A stretch of 45,723 nt of DNA from Camillea tinctor (lineage: Eukaryota; Ascomycota; Sordariomycetes; Xylariales; Xylariaceae), in contig MU394172.1 in NCBI GenBank assembly GCA_022578605.1, positions 1 through 45,723 of the forward strand. The letters are read 5' to 3'. The notes beneath the pieces were generated by a model. It was not told where the DNA came from and searched no databases. It saw only the letters and a program-made list of their open reading frames with translations. The stretch's first letter is position 1. Each line of letters starts with the position of its first letter. Made by a program: the position numbers and the translations under genes. This document shows, in pieces, positions 1 through 11,300 of the stretch.

Positions 1-2170
1 TTAAGCTTTATAAAGTGTTTTATTTTTAAGCTTTAAATTAAAAAATTAGTTTTTTAAGTAAATAGCAATTTATATAAATATAAGCTAATATTTAAATAAA
101 AATTGTTTTGTTATAATTATAAATATAATAGCTTATATTTTTTTAATATATTAATGTTTTTTTAAATATTTTATTTTATTAATGCTAGTTTATAATTAAT
201 AAATAAATTGCTATTTTTTTATTTAAATATAAATTTTTAAATATTCTTTTAATAAAAATAAAGCTTTAATTAAAAATAATTAAGTAATAGCGCTATTTAA
301 GTTTTTTATGCTTTTTTAATAAGTTTTTTATTATTTTTAAAAAAATAATTTAAATAATTTATAAAAAGTTATTTATTATAACGGCTTATAAAGTAAATAT
401 TTTATAGCTAATTATTTTTTATATGTTTTAAAGCATGTTTATAAAATCGATATATAATAATTTAAATTTATAAATTTTTTTATAAAGCTTTTTTTTATAT
501 AATACTTTTTTTACTTAAGCTTTAATATAAGTTTTATATAAGTAATATTATTAAAGCAACGTTATATTTATTAAAACATTTATTAAATAATAAAATTTTT
601 AATTTTTAAAGTAAGTAAATTATTTATATTAAACTTTTATATTAAAATTAATAAAAAAATAAAAATAAAAAGTTATATTAAAGTTAATAATAATAATAAA
701 GTAATGTAAAATATAGCAGTATAAAGTAGTATTATAAATATGTAAAAAAATAAAAAAGTGCAACATTAAATGTGCAGTTGCGCTGTATATTAAATGTTGC
801 TATTTTTTTATTTTATTTACTAGTGCTAGTACTAATTTTTATCTTATTTATATAAAGTGCTATGCACTTTTTAATATATAGTAATTGCATTAGCAATAAA
901 TATAATTATATTTTTAAAATTGTTATTTAAGCGGTTATATATAGTAGTATAAGTTTTATTTTACTAATTTTTTTAAATATTTACTTTAATAAAAAATGCT
1001 TTTTTAAACTTTTTATTTTTTTAAGTTAGTTTTATTGCTATTAACTTTTTTAAAAATATTTTTTTATATTTTATTATTAATAAATAATTAATTAGTTTTT
1101 AATTAAACTTAATTTATTTACTTAATAATTTAAGTTTTTAAATTTAATTTAATTTAATATTAATAATAATGTTTTTTTATTTATTATTATAAGCTTTTTA
1201 CAATTTAATTTTAATACTAAGCTTTAAAATAAAGCTATTAAAATCGTTATTAATAAAAATAAAAAAGCTTTTAAGTTTTTTAATTTATTTTTTACTTAAT
1301 TTTATAGTAATTATAAAAAGTTATTTAATAATACTTTATTAAAAAGCTAAATTATTTATTATAAAATATAACGTTTTTAACTTATAAAATTTTTAAATAA
1401 CTTTATTAAGCTATAATATAAAAAATAATAATAATAATAAAAATAATAAAAATAATAAAATAAATATAATAATAATAATAATAAAGTAAATAATAAATAA
1501 ATAAATTTATTACTATTAAAATTATTTATAAAAGCTTTTTAACGTTAAGTTATAAAAACTTAGTTATAAAATATAAAAAAACGGTTTTTATTAAAAAATT
1601 TAAAAAATATAAGTTAAAAAATTAGCTTTAAATAAAAATTATATTTATTAATATTTATAAATGTTATTATTAATATATTTTCTTTTATTTTTTATAAATT
1701 TTTTTAAAAAATAGTATATAAAATAAAGTTAAAAAAAAGAAATTAATAACTTTTTTTAACTAAGTTTTAATTATAATTAATAGCTTTTATAATGCTATAT
1801 GCTTTATAAATTTTTAAATGTAGCTTTTATTATTGCAGTTTAATAATTTTACTGCTTAAATTGCGTTAAATTAGCAATATATGCTTATAAACGCAAATAA
1901 AAAAAATAAAGCGTAAAAAAAGTAAAAAAAAACAATATAAAAATATTGCTTTAAAAAAAGTAATTTTTTTTTAAATTAAATAAATTTAATTATTATATAA
2001 TGTTTTATTGTTATTATTGCGCAGTAAAAAATAAACTTTGGTTTATTTTATAAAAAAACTAAACTAATAAATAAATTTTTAAATAACAGCACCATAAATT
2101 AAAATAACGATAATTAAAGCTTTTTAAGCTTATAACTTATTAATTTTAAATAAATTGCTATAAAGTGTAT
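1..2170. repeat. Extremely AT-rich, gene-free block, probably RIP-mutated repeat DNA
   Basis: Nearly every base is A or T. The few remaining G and C residues sit mostly in GC, AGCT or ACG contexts, TpA steps are very frequent, and no ORF of useful length survives on either strand. In Pezizomycotina this composition is typical of transposon DNA destroyed by repeat-induced point mutation (C to T mainly at CpA) and is usually heterochromatic, at centromeres, subtelomeres or AT isochores. Composition is seen directly; the RIP origin is inferred. No telomere repeat is present at position 1, so this is not a chromosome end. A hairpin-like inverted repeat around 759-803 pairs GCAACATTAA with TTAAATGTTGC. 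The change to ordinary composition near 2170-2200 is abrupt. Confidence 0.93.
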
Positions 2171-2565
2171 TAAGTGTGTAAAAGAAAAATACTGTAGGCT
2201 TTAAAGGCTTACTAGATATCTTATATATATAGCATAGGTGTGGGACGCATAGACCACCTATTTTAACAGAGGGCTCGTCACACTAGAAGCAAAGTGTCTG
2301 TCACGAGGGAACAAGCAAGTGCTTAGATACTCAATACGTTATTATGCGAGGAACTAACTACAAATATAGATATCACTGTTACCTATATACAAACAAGTAT
2401 CTCTCTTTGTTCCTTCCTAAGCCCTGACAGTGTCTCAAGAGACCAAGCATGTGCTTAGGTGGTCTATATGTTGTTGTGCGGGAAACTAGACTACAACTCC
2501 TGATGTCACTATTCCCTAACCCCTGACAGTCGTGATCATCTCTTGTTTTGTAAAACCTCAAAAGC

Positions 2566-2573
2566 TATAAATA
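2566..2573 (+). promoter_or_regulatory. TATA box of Cys-rich gene copy 1
   Basis: TATAAATA within a block conserved between both repeat units (AAAGCTATAAATATT), 203 bp upstream of the ATG at 2769. The flanking sequence is preserved in copy 2 at the same distance, which supports function. Confidence 0.45.
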
Positions 2574-2768
2574 TTGGGAGTAGAAGTCCAATAGCTGTAC
2601 AGATTTCTTTTCTCCTTCATCCATCGTAACCAACCTGCACGCTTATAAAACACACACGGTCAGATTACCTAGAGGCTGCCCGAACATACACTACCTGCCT
2701 GCGGCCCTATTTATTTATTTATATCACTACAAAAAACACAACTACGACCAACTATAAACTAATCCACC

Positions 2769-2927
2769 ATGTGCACGTCAGTGATAAAGTGGTGTTTATT
2801 TTGTAGAAATTGGAATAATTATGAGTGGGAACTATGCGATTTGAAGCTAGTAGATGTTTGCCCAAATTTCTCGCTGGATCATAGCAAAAAAGGTGTCGGA
2901 TGTCCTAAGTGTCTGTCCAAAGCCTAA
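2769..2927 (+). CDS. Small cysteine-rich protein, copy 1 (52 aa), possibly truncated
   Basis: This short ORF starts at ATG in context CCACCATGTGC, 203 bp after a TATAAATA box. It encodes 52 residues with cysteines at 2, 9, 12, 23, 31, 45 and 48. Copy 2 at 3593 has the same spacing (2, 9, 12, 23, 31, 44, 47), while most other residues differ. That pattern suggests selection on the cysteine frame, perhaps zinc-binding pairs (C9-x2-C12 and C45-x2-C48) or disulfides. There is no signal peptide, so secretion is unlikely. I cannot place it in a named family. Compared with copy 2 it stops early, and about 180 bp separate it from the shared 3' block, so it may be truncated by an insertion. Expression is unknown. 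Confidence 0.42.
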   Translation: MCTSVIKWCLFCRNWNNYEWELCDLKLVDVCPNFSLDHSKKGVGCPKCLSKA

Positions 2928-3396
2928 GTCGGATGCTATACTACGGAATATTTCTGAAGGGCAGCCGTTAAGAGACCATTTAATTCGACGTTTATTCAAG
3001 TAAGTTGAAGTATTAACACATATTGCTACATTCGTTTTTGAGTATAGTTTTGCTAACTTTTCAATCACGCTTTTAGATAGAACTGTGGCGTTCGAGATTA
3101 CAGTTAAACACGATACTGCTTTCTTTTAAACGATACACAAGCACTTAAAGTCTCGATGGACAAGGCGATGGGACCATGAGCGAAGAAGTACCCGGTCGAC
3201 CAGCCGGTGGACGTTAGAGGCATGGGGTGTCACGAAAAACCAGGCAAGTACCTACTTAAGTGATTAGTACGTTGTTGTGCGAGACACTAGACTATAAATT
3301 ACGGATATTACTGTTACTTATATATGAAACCCTTCTTTATTTCATCCTAATTTTCAACACTCGTGATCATCTTTTATTTCGTAAGACCTAAAAAGC

Positions 3397-3404
3397 TATA
3401 AATA
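3397..3404 (+). promoter_or_regulatory. TATA box of Cys-rich gene copy 2
   Basis: TATAAATA in the conserved AAAGCTATAAATATT block, 196 bp upstream of the ATG at 3593, matching the arrangement in copy 1. Confidence 0.45.
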
Positions 3405-3592
3405 TTAAGGGCAGAGCCTTATTAGCCTTAAAATTTCTTTTTCTTTTTTTATTACTTCTTATAACCAACTTGCATGCTTATAAAACACACACAACTTCAT
3501 TACTTAAAAACCGCCTAAACACACACTACCTGCGGCTTAATTAATTTATACTACCACCGGAAAATACACGAGTCGTCATAAATTAATTCACC

Positions 3593-3862
3593 ATGTGCAT
3601 TAAGACAGAGTACTTCTGTAAGAAGTGCTACTTAGTGTATAGAGATAAGTGGCACAACTGTGTGCTAGATATGAGGGAGACCTGCCCAAATTTGAGGAAG
3701 AACCCCCTACACGTTGGCGTTTGTGATATTTGTTTAACACAAGACTGCTTTCTTTTAAACGATATACACAGCACCCAAAGTCTGAATAGACAAGGCGATG
3801 AATCTACAAGCGAAGAAGTACCCGGTCGACCGGCCCGTGGATGTAGGGGGCATCGGGGATGA
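3593..3862 (+). CDS. Small cysteine-rich protein, copy 2 (89 aa), function unknown
   Basis: The 89-residue ORF starts at ATG in context TTCACCATGTGC, 196 bp after a TATAAATA box. Cysteines fall at 2, 9, 12, 23, 31, 44, 47 and 52, with C-x2-C pairs at 9/12 and 44/47 and a CPN motif at 31-33. The tail (about residues 65-89) is polar and Gly/Arg-rich with a PGRPARG stretch. The shared start context, leader and cysteine frame with copy 1 at 2769 argue that this is a real gene family, not a chance ORF. There is no signal peptide or membrane segment. The order of cysteines could suit a small zinc-binding fold, which is inference. The gene sits less than 1.5 kb from the AT-rich block, a common place for fast-evolving fungal genes. 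Confidence 0.55.
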   Translation: MCIKTEYFCKKCYLVYRDKWHNCVLDMRETCPNLRKNPLHVGVCDICLTQDCFLLNDIHSTQSLNRQGDESTSEEVPGRPARGCRGHRG

Positions 3863-6800
3863 TGCTTAAGAAAGAGGTGGAATTTCTCTATTAGAAGAAA
3901 AGGAAAGGAAAAAGGCAAGGCGCCTTGAATTCGGTGTATTAGGAGTCGATAGTGTCGTTCTATGGCTCAACGTCAGGAGCTCCTGTTGTATGGGATAGGG
4001 GAACCGGGAAGCCGTGTGCGGCATATCTAATGTGTTGATTTCGAGGAAGTTCCTTTACCTATTTTTTCATAGAGAGTCGGTTATAGCACAAGAAGATCAA
4101 TGCATTACATTCCCTTGCTTATTATTTTTTTTAGAAGTTTATCTTGAGACTAAACAGTAAGATGGTTAAGTGCCGGAGACTAAATCCTACCTTCAGTCCC
4201 TAAGTCACAGCCTCATACAACTAAGGATGGCAGGTCTCCTACATCCCTAATTCGGCACATATAAATCAAGTTGGGCATATATCTTTCAGTTACGGACTTA
4301 ACACTAGACAAGACCGAAAGTACGTGGTATTACTTCAATGATGCCATGTTAACATAAATCTTACCATCCTACCCGAGAACGCGTCATAAACCCCTGATCC
4401 ACTAGACAATACCTAGGTACCTTCTCGTTTATGTTGCTGAAAAGTGTAGCCAGGAGAGAATTTAAGATTTAGTAACTTAGAACTGAGCACTAGAATCCAT
4501 ATTATTACAAGGGTCGCTTGCAGACTGAGAGCCGGCTTGTATGTGCATATTCTGCGTCGGCATGTGACCTTTCTCATACAGGGGTACATATTGTGACAGT
4601 AGGCACAACTTACAAGGTCACGTTGCTGTGTGCCTTTAAGTTATAAGTTACCTGAGACTTCTTTTCTTTTTGGGGGGGGTTTCATGAGCATAGAAAGTCC
4701 AACTCATATCTATAGCTATCTCAGCCAATAAAACAAGACCTTGGAGACACAAGGGTCCCTTCTTGATCGTAATTACTGAAACAGAAAGTTACTACTAGTA
4801 GTCTCGTTCCTGACAATCATGGTCACATTACCTCAGTTATGTTGCAGGTAGGAACATCTGTGTTCCACCTCCAGTAGCCTTATAAGACAATCCCGGAAAT
4901 CTCCTCCTCCCACCAGTAGGTTGCAGGCATCATCCCTTAGCCTGCAATAAGTTATGACTTCACGTGTTATAATTCGAATGAATTTCTCTGCGGCACTTTC
5001 TTCCACTCCCTTGATCTAGTTGTTAGTTTTTTGAATCCAACTTCCTCTTTGTTTTACTCTTGGCTTTTTTAAGGGCAGGAGTGTAAGCAGCCATGTTGAT
5101 CCTTGCATGTAAATGGGAGAGTGCATAGCTTCATAGCTTCCCCCCGTATCGTTGTTTATTATGGGAAGGTGTCAAGAATGATATCATGAAGCACATGGAA
5201 CAGAGTGCATATCTGAGTATAAGTAAACGGTATGCCAGGCAGCATCACTCACTGGATCTACCTATGTATTAGAATATGAGTTTATCACTCCACTATACGG
5301 TACTATGCTACTACTTCATGTATATATAGCGGGCTTATTCCCCCCTCGGACACTCTCTTGAACCAATACACTTCATCCTTTTCCCTCACTACCGTCTCAC
5401 TCCAGTGCCATGGACGATATGTTGTCTTCGCCTTGTCCCCAACCTATCAGCATTCGCCCCTAACTAGCGAGGCGGCAAGAGAAGAGAGCCAAATAAAGAA
5501 TGAGCAAGAGATGGTCGTCTGTCACAAGATCCGTATGTCTTGGGTATAACCTACATTCATCACGCTTGCGTCGTGCCAGCCACGACACTCAAATTCTTCG
5601 ACAAGTCACCCCATCAGCTTCGCGTGACCTCATCTACATGCACACGCACACGGGCTTCAGACTCTTTGCTATCCGAACGTCATACCAACGAAGGGCTCGC
5701 CGCCATCGCCACCCTGGGTGGGGTCATTTCTTCATCCTTTGAAGCACACTCTGCTTCGGTCTCTGAATCTGTTGATCGCCTCCAGCAACGGTCAAGCCCA
5801 GGTGGTCAATGTTTGTGGAAGCCGATGAGGCTGAATCTGTTACAGTGCCATATTGTTGTGGGGACTAGGGGAGGCAGGGACAACAGTTTCGTGTGTATAT
5901 AGATTGCGTTGCTTTACAAGTTGGCGATAGCTTCTTTCTTGAGGGTACGTCGGCGTTAGTTCACAGTACAGACCAATACACTCCCTCATTGAGTTCTTTT
6001 GTATATGTATTCTTTCCAAACGAACAGTATAATGGTTGGGTATCGTAATTTATGGATGATAGTCCCTAGTCCCTCGCAGCCCCCTACAGCTGTTGGTAGG
6101 GGGTGCTCCCTATCTCTAGTTCAATATATGAGCTAATTGTCAAGGGTCAATTAGCATTTCCTTTTGTCTGCTACAGATAACGACCCCCTTCCACTTATGA
6201 AGAATACATAGTATCAAGCTTTCGATCTTGACTCTTATAGTCTCATGGAAGACAATGATGGGTACGGTGTCTATTGGTGCAATGATCAAGGTTGTAGAAA
6301 CTACTACCAATATGGGCGTTCGCGGTGGAGGTCGTTACTCGCTGCAGCGTCGGATTACCATCGCTCTTGTCTCATTTTGACTTAACTGTTGTTGTTTTTT
6401 TAGAGTCATTGGTCGAGTCAGGATTTTAAAATGCCTCTCAGCATTCGTTGTTCATGGGTCGCAATGTCGAGTATGATAGGTTGACTTCGTCGCATACCAT
6501 CAAGCAGAGTTTCAAGAAGCTACCTACATCTAAACTTGAGTTTCCAATCTGTCAGCTTTTACAATATACACAAATCTATACGCAGATCGTTTAAATCTGT
6601 ACCAAGTGCGCCGTGATAGTTTATAACAAGATTTTTACTAATGCTATTATAACACACATTCGGATTTATCCCTATAACTGCCACATGCTTCGTAATATCA
6701 AGCCACGATGTCGACATATATACCCTGCCGAATATTACCTCACTGAGCGACCCGACAATTCGGTTCTTATACCCCCACCCGCACTGCACTGGCTTTGGAC

Positions 6801-7368
6801 CTGGAATTAGAGTTGTAGTGCTTAGGTGATGCGTAGCATGGGAGTATCGACAACATGCAGCCCTACCCGCCTCCAGCCCGCTCATCTAATAGGGGGTATG
6901 CATACGGCAACAATATCTTGTATCAGAAAATAATTAACGATAAAGGGCGAGCACGTAAGTTATATGAAATAAAGCTAGCAACTATTTATTTCACAAGAGA
7001 CAGATAGAAGATCATGGATGATATCCTCACTCGCATGCACACATCCCCGCAAAGTACTCGGTAGTAAAGCAAGTATATAGGTTATAAGCATTTTAGAAAT
7101 CTAAGATGAGAAAAAAAAACCCCCGAGGGTTTAGGACAAGCGTCAATTTGTCACCGTCTCTTATTACGTGCAATACATGCTCTATTTTAATGTCACTTGC
7201 GAGCCGTTGAAAGTTTAGTATGATACTTTTTTATAGATTAAAGAATTAGCATTCCATATCACTACAGCATACTATCGGATCCTAATCATTTCCAATCATT
7301 CCATCATTAAGACCTCCTCTCCTCTCCTCCTTTTCCCTCTTTAAAAATAATTCCCCAGTTCTCTTCCT
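3863..7368. other. Intergenic region, no convincing gene
   Basis: Composition is ordinary and no ORF has family resemblance. Two weak items are present. At 5511-5902 an open frame can be built by splicing out 5533-5579 (GTATGT donor, CAG acceptor). A 46-codon ORF lies at 6245-6385. Neither is supported beyond being open. The stretch may include long untranslated regions or decayed sequence. The end (7100-7368) is downstream of the LysM gene and pyrimidine-rich. Confidence 0.6.
6245..6385 (+). CDS. Short ORF of 46 codons, doubtful
   Basis: An ATG-started ORF with an unusual composition: aromatic and polar residues early (a YGVYW stretch, cysteines at 12, 17 and 42) and an RSRWRSLL stretch in the middle. 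There is no signal peptide and no recognisable domain, and no neighbouring exon could be joined with confidence. It may be chance or a gene remnant. Confidence 0.12.
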   Translation: MEDNDGYGVYWCNDQGCRNYYQYGRSRWRSLLAAASDYHRSCLILT

Positions 7369-8120
7369 TTACTCCGACACGCCAACGCAGTAGTTGTACC
7401 CGACCTCGAGGTTAGAGCAGGCCGCGTTGAGGTCCGGGTTCCAGGCGAGCAGCTGGTCGAGGGTGATGCCGTGGTCGGCGGCGACGGCGTAGCAGTAGTC
7501 GGAGTCGACGACCTTGTAGCAGGCGTCGCAGTTGCCCACGATGCCGGGCTTGACGGGGGCCGGGCACGAGGGCTGCGGGTTCGTGGTGTTGCCCACGCCC
7601 ACGCAGACGACCTCGCCCGGGTACAGGTTGCTGCAGTACTCCTATTAAGGAAAGTTAGACACCAAAAACTGATGATAGATGGTAGGTGGGGAGACTCACG
7701 TCGACCTGGGGGTTCCACGAGTAGCTGTGTAGAGAAAAGTAGTAGTCAGTAAAGGGGTTTCCAAACGTGGACCCTGCACGAGGGAAGGGAACGTACAATT
7801 CGTCCAGGGAGAAGGCAGCGTTGTACTTGTCACGGATGTCGATGCATCGGTCTCCGCTCTGCACGGCATACGTCGCAGTGCCTAGGATTTGCGTATTAGT
7901 TACATTGTTTCTCATTGTAAGTAGACGATAGAGATTCCCCCGGCTGAGGCCAAAAGGGAAAGCGTGAGAGAGGAAAATGTAAAGAGCGAGACCTACAGGT
8001 ATCGATATAACCCTGACGGGCAACTAGCGCAGCGCGTCCGGGAGCCGGGGAAGCCAGGGCCTGGCCGGAGAGGGTCGCGGCGACGGCGGCGATGGCAGTA
8101 GTGAAGATGTTGGCGATCAT
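7369..8120 (-). CDS. Secreted LysM-domain protein with two LysM modules (168 aa)
   Basis: Four exons, 8120-7997, 7881-7797, 7724-7700 and 7641-7369, join in frame to 168 residues; introns have GTAGGT, GTACGT and GTGAGT donors and AG acceptors. Residues 1-23 form a signal peptide (hydrophobic core, ALA cleavage site). LysM 1 spans about 44-92, with TYAVQSGDRC at its start and the YSWNPQV core. LysM 2 spans about 118-164, with the LLAWNPDL core. Ten or more cysteines suggest disulfides, and NTT at 96-98 is a glycosylation site in the linker. LysM modules bind chitin or related N-acetylglucosamine polymers. Secreted fungal proteins built only of LysM modules are known effectors that shield hyphae or sequester chitin fragments in plant or animal hosts; others act in development or against bacteria. 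The effector role here is inferred from architecture. The start is supported by the signal peptide. Confidence 0.93.
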
Positions 8121-8303
8121 GATGACAGTGTAAAATTAAAGGTGTAGTATAATATATGTATTATATTAATAGCAGAAAGCTGTAGTAGTGAGGTGTGGAT
8201 ATTAATATTTATTATATTGGTGAGCGAGTGGAAAGCGAGTGGCAAAGGGAAGCTTGCTGGTGCTGGTGAATCTCCTATTCTCTCATGAGGGCGTCATCGC
8301 TTC

Positions 8304-8311
8304 TTTATATA
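8304..8311 (-). promoter_or_regulatory. Probable TATA box of the LysM gene
   Basis: On the minus strand the sequence reads TATATAAA, about 185 bp upstream of the LysM start codon at 8120. No other strong TATA element lies between. The position would give a 5' untranslated region of roughly 150 nt. Confidence 0.4.
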
Positions 8312-11300
8312 CATGATCTCCTCGACGAGGAGGTAGGGGTCCGAGAGGGACATTCACTCGCTTCGCCGGCCGAAATGACAGGGGAAGCGAGGAAGCATCC
8401 GAAAAGAACGCTGGTGATGCAGATGCCTGCCCAGAAACTAGATGTTCTGGGCCGCGATGTCCTTTCTCGACTCCACCGTTCCGTGCCGCATCATAAGTGG
8501 ATCGATCGTAAGGTTGAATAAGTGAGATGGAAAACTTGCCTACATACCTACTTTACCTACTTTTGAAGCCCCATGTAACAACGGAGGAAAAGACTCATCA
8601 CGACAAAGCGTAACCAAAAAGCTGATGCTTCTGGGATTCTGGGTAGTATATGGTTAGGCATTCTCCTCATTATCTGTTCTTCTCTACCCCTCCCCCACCG
8701 TTCCATCTGCCTTTATTAACCGCGGCAAGGAGGGGAGAAACGGTCAGCTCGTATTGATCGTGTTACCTACCTGCATAAGTTTTCTTTGGCTTCTTCTTTT
8801 CCTTTCCTTACATACTGAGTGGAACAATCCAAACTGTAATGTTCGTCTACTGCCTAGACATCGCGTAGAAGGGTCATGTCACCCCGTACGTTACTCTAAT
8901 ATCAACCATGAGGCACAGCAAAACAAAGACCCTGTGACCTGTCATGCTTTTTCTCTCTCATTTAACTATTTCCCCTTCTCCTGTGCCACGCGCTGCCTAA
9001 TGCTTCCCTCTCCGTGGTCTAGTGTAGCTGTGTGAAATTGAGGTTACATGGTATGCTAGCGTCTAGGGCTGAGTTGAAATAAGATGAAAAGCGCAACTTG
9101 ATGGGTCAGTCCCCTGCAAGCGCCCCTCTCTTCTCCCGATATAGATCTATAGTATAACGTTTTATACACCTTAAAGTGATTTTTCTCCAAGGTTTTACAT
9201 TGGGCGAGAGTATAGCGTTAGTATATCATAACATAATATAGTATATAGTATTACATAGTATAACGGCCGACTACCCAAGAACCTAGCATTCTTACACGTG
9301 TATGCATGCAACTCTTCTCCTGCCGGGCGAAAGAATTACCAGTAGCCTATGCATGTAACGTGAGATTGTAGCTAAAGACCTCCCAGTTTTCTTTTTTGTT
9401 TCTACGTATTTGTGTAAGTTAAAAACATGCAGAAGAGAAGTGTAACTAAGGAGAACCCCCCAAGCATGAATACGATACAATATTCATCTATACTCTGCTC
9501 TGCTGTACAATACGATGGCCTTTTACCTCAACTTATATTTTATCGGTCCTTAAACCCCGCTTGCATGAAGACTGCATTGCATACTCTCTTTCATTTCTCG
9601 GCGCCTTATGTAGCCTAGACCGGGAAAATGCCAAGACAACCAAAGCAGGACCGGAGAAGAAGAAGAAAAACTACGTGGTTACTGACTGCGTACCGTGCAT
9701 AGGGGAAATCCTTCCATTTGCCCAATCTAACCTGCCTAGGTTACCAGCTGGTTTTTAGCTTTTCAGCCGATGTGACCCTTGCATTAAATAGGAATAGGTA
9801 TGTAAGGGTATTCGGCTCATTGCGCCACCCTCCCCGGATCGTCGTTAGATTCCATGACATACACATCTAGCTTTACAACTAGACAAACCATATGTAGGTA
9901 TCGTATCGGTATGTAGTACCAGGCCTTGTATAGGACTACACATCCAGCCGTCTTCTTATTCCTCTCTCTTTCATTCAAGCAATCGAGCCGCCTGATTATA
10001 GTGTACCTACCTGTCAGCTCACTGCCTTCGTCTAAGTCAAATTTCCTAGTCAGTCCTCCTCGACCGAAATTCAATCTAGTGAACAAGTTAGACGGCATCG
10101 AAGCAAAACTGACCTATCATTGAAGCACGGGCCCCACAGACATCATCAAGAACCTTCCCGTCTCCTGATTTCCCCCTCAATCTAGTTGTCCTGTCCTGCA
10201 TGCAATGCAGAAGGGGCAAAAAAAAAAGGGTAGATTGAATACGAACTTTTTTCTCACCTCACCTCTCACCCACATGGCCCGTACCACAAATTAAGCTTAC
10301 TTTGCTAAAGTGATTAATTCCCGTAGATGCCCGTTGAAAAAAAACCCCCCAGCCTTGGACGCCCGTCTCCGAAGTCCATGGGAATAGGGACCCGGAACTC
10401 CACGGGATTAACATTCTCCATGTCGCCCACCCCCCATTTATAAAACAAAAGGACCAGTTCATCCCATGCATACGTAGTACCACAACTTTAGTCCTACCAT
10501 GTGTTGATGAGGTAACTAATAGCAATACAGTTGCACAAAAAGCCGAAACCAAATAATATTATCCTACATAAAATACCTCCCAAGGTACTATGGGGCTTGG
10601 CCCCCTATTTAAGGATTCAATGGGTTATTTCTGTAGCTAGCATGAGCATCATTCTTACATCCCACATCACACCCCATACCACTAATACTACATATCTATC
10701 CACATCAATTCAGTACCTAAGTGTATACAGAAGCTCCTACACATTAAGTATGAACTTCTTATGTAACAGAATATACGTTGCATTGCACGGCTAGATTATC
10801 CCCGATTCTTCGAGACCGGAGCGCTCCTTACCTATTCACAAGCAGCCCTAATAACGTATGCATAAGTCGGCGCCACAAGTAAGTAGCCTGGATGCGATCA
10901 TATATATTAGGTAGGTTGCCGTGCTACACTTTTGGTTACACACACGGATGAACACATTGTTTTGCTCATTCACTCTTATCCCAAACGCGTATGCCATGCA
11001 TGTAACTATCAGGAAGCCCTGTATAGTTAGGATCAGTCCCAGTTACACCTCCTACCACTAGGAAATCCGCCATGGGAAAATAATATTATCACTAGTAGGT
11101 TCGCTCCACGGGATATTAATTTTTCAAGCGGGTTTATGATGTGAAGTCAATAGAGTAAACTTGAAAATCGGAGGCAACTTTTCTATCAGTAGTCGAGGGT
11201 TAGCCTTGAGAACGAATACTCCATAACTCGTGGTTGATGTTCAACGTCTGCTCTAACTCTGAAGTGGCCTTAGCTCGAGGAGATAACCTAGGGAAGCACA

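Larger units (their letters stand above)
2290..3880 (+). repeat. Decayed tandem duplication, unit about 830 bp, carrying small Cys-rich genes
   Basis: Blocks of the first unit recur in order in the second: an upstream module (2442-2529 against 3240-3360), a conserved stretch with the motif CGTGATCATC and a TATAAATA box (2566-2573 against 3397-3404), a leader with GCTTATAAAACACACAC, the start context CACCATGTGC (2769 against 3593), and a 3' block with ACCCGGTCGACC (about 3108-3225 against 3745-3860). Many differences are C/T or G/A transitions, as expected from mild RIP or age. The first unit also has about 180 bp between the ORF and the 3' block that the second lacks. An additional copy of the upstream module lies at about 2311-2428. 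Confidence 0.8.

Noticed and set aside
1..600. Chromosome end or centromere core
   Set aside because: No telomere repeats are seen, and a centromere cannot be told from any other RIP-mutated block without wider context.
5358..5902. Two-exon gene built by removing 5533-5579
   Set aside because: The frames join without a stop, but the upstream frame begins at TTG. The only usable ATG (5511) leaves a short protein with no recognised domain, and a TATA-like sequence at 5321 is too close to matter.
6559..6885. 108-codon frame on the minus strand
   Set aside because: No family resemblance, mixed composition and overlap with another open frame on the opposite strand. It is not distinguishable from chance.
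8285..8521. 78-codon ATG ORF on the plus strand
   Set aside because: It overlaps the TATA box and promoter of the LysM gene and shows no domain or splice continuation.
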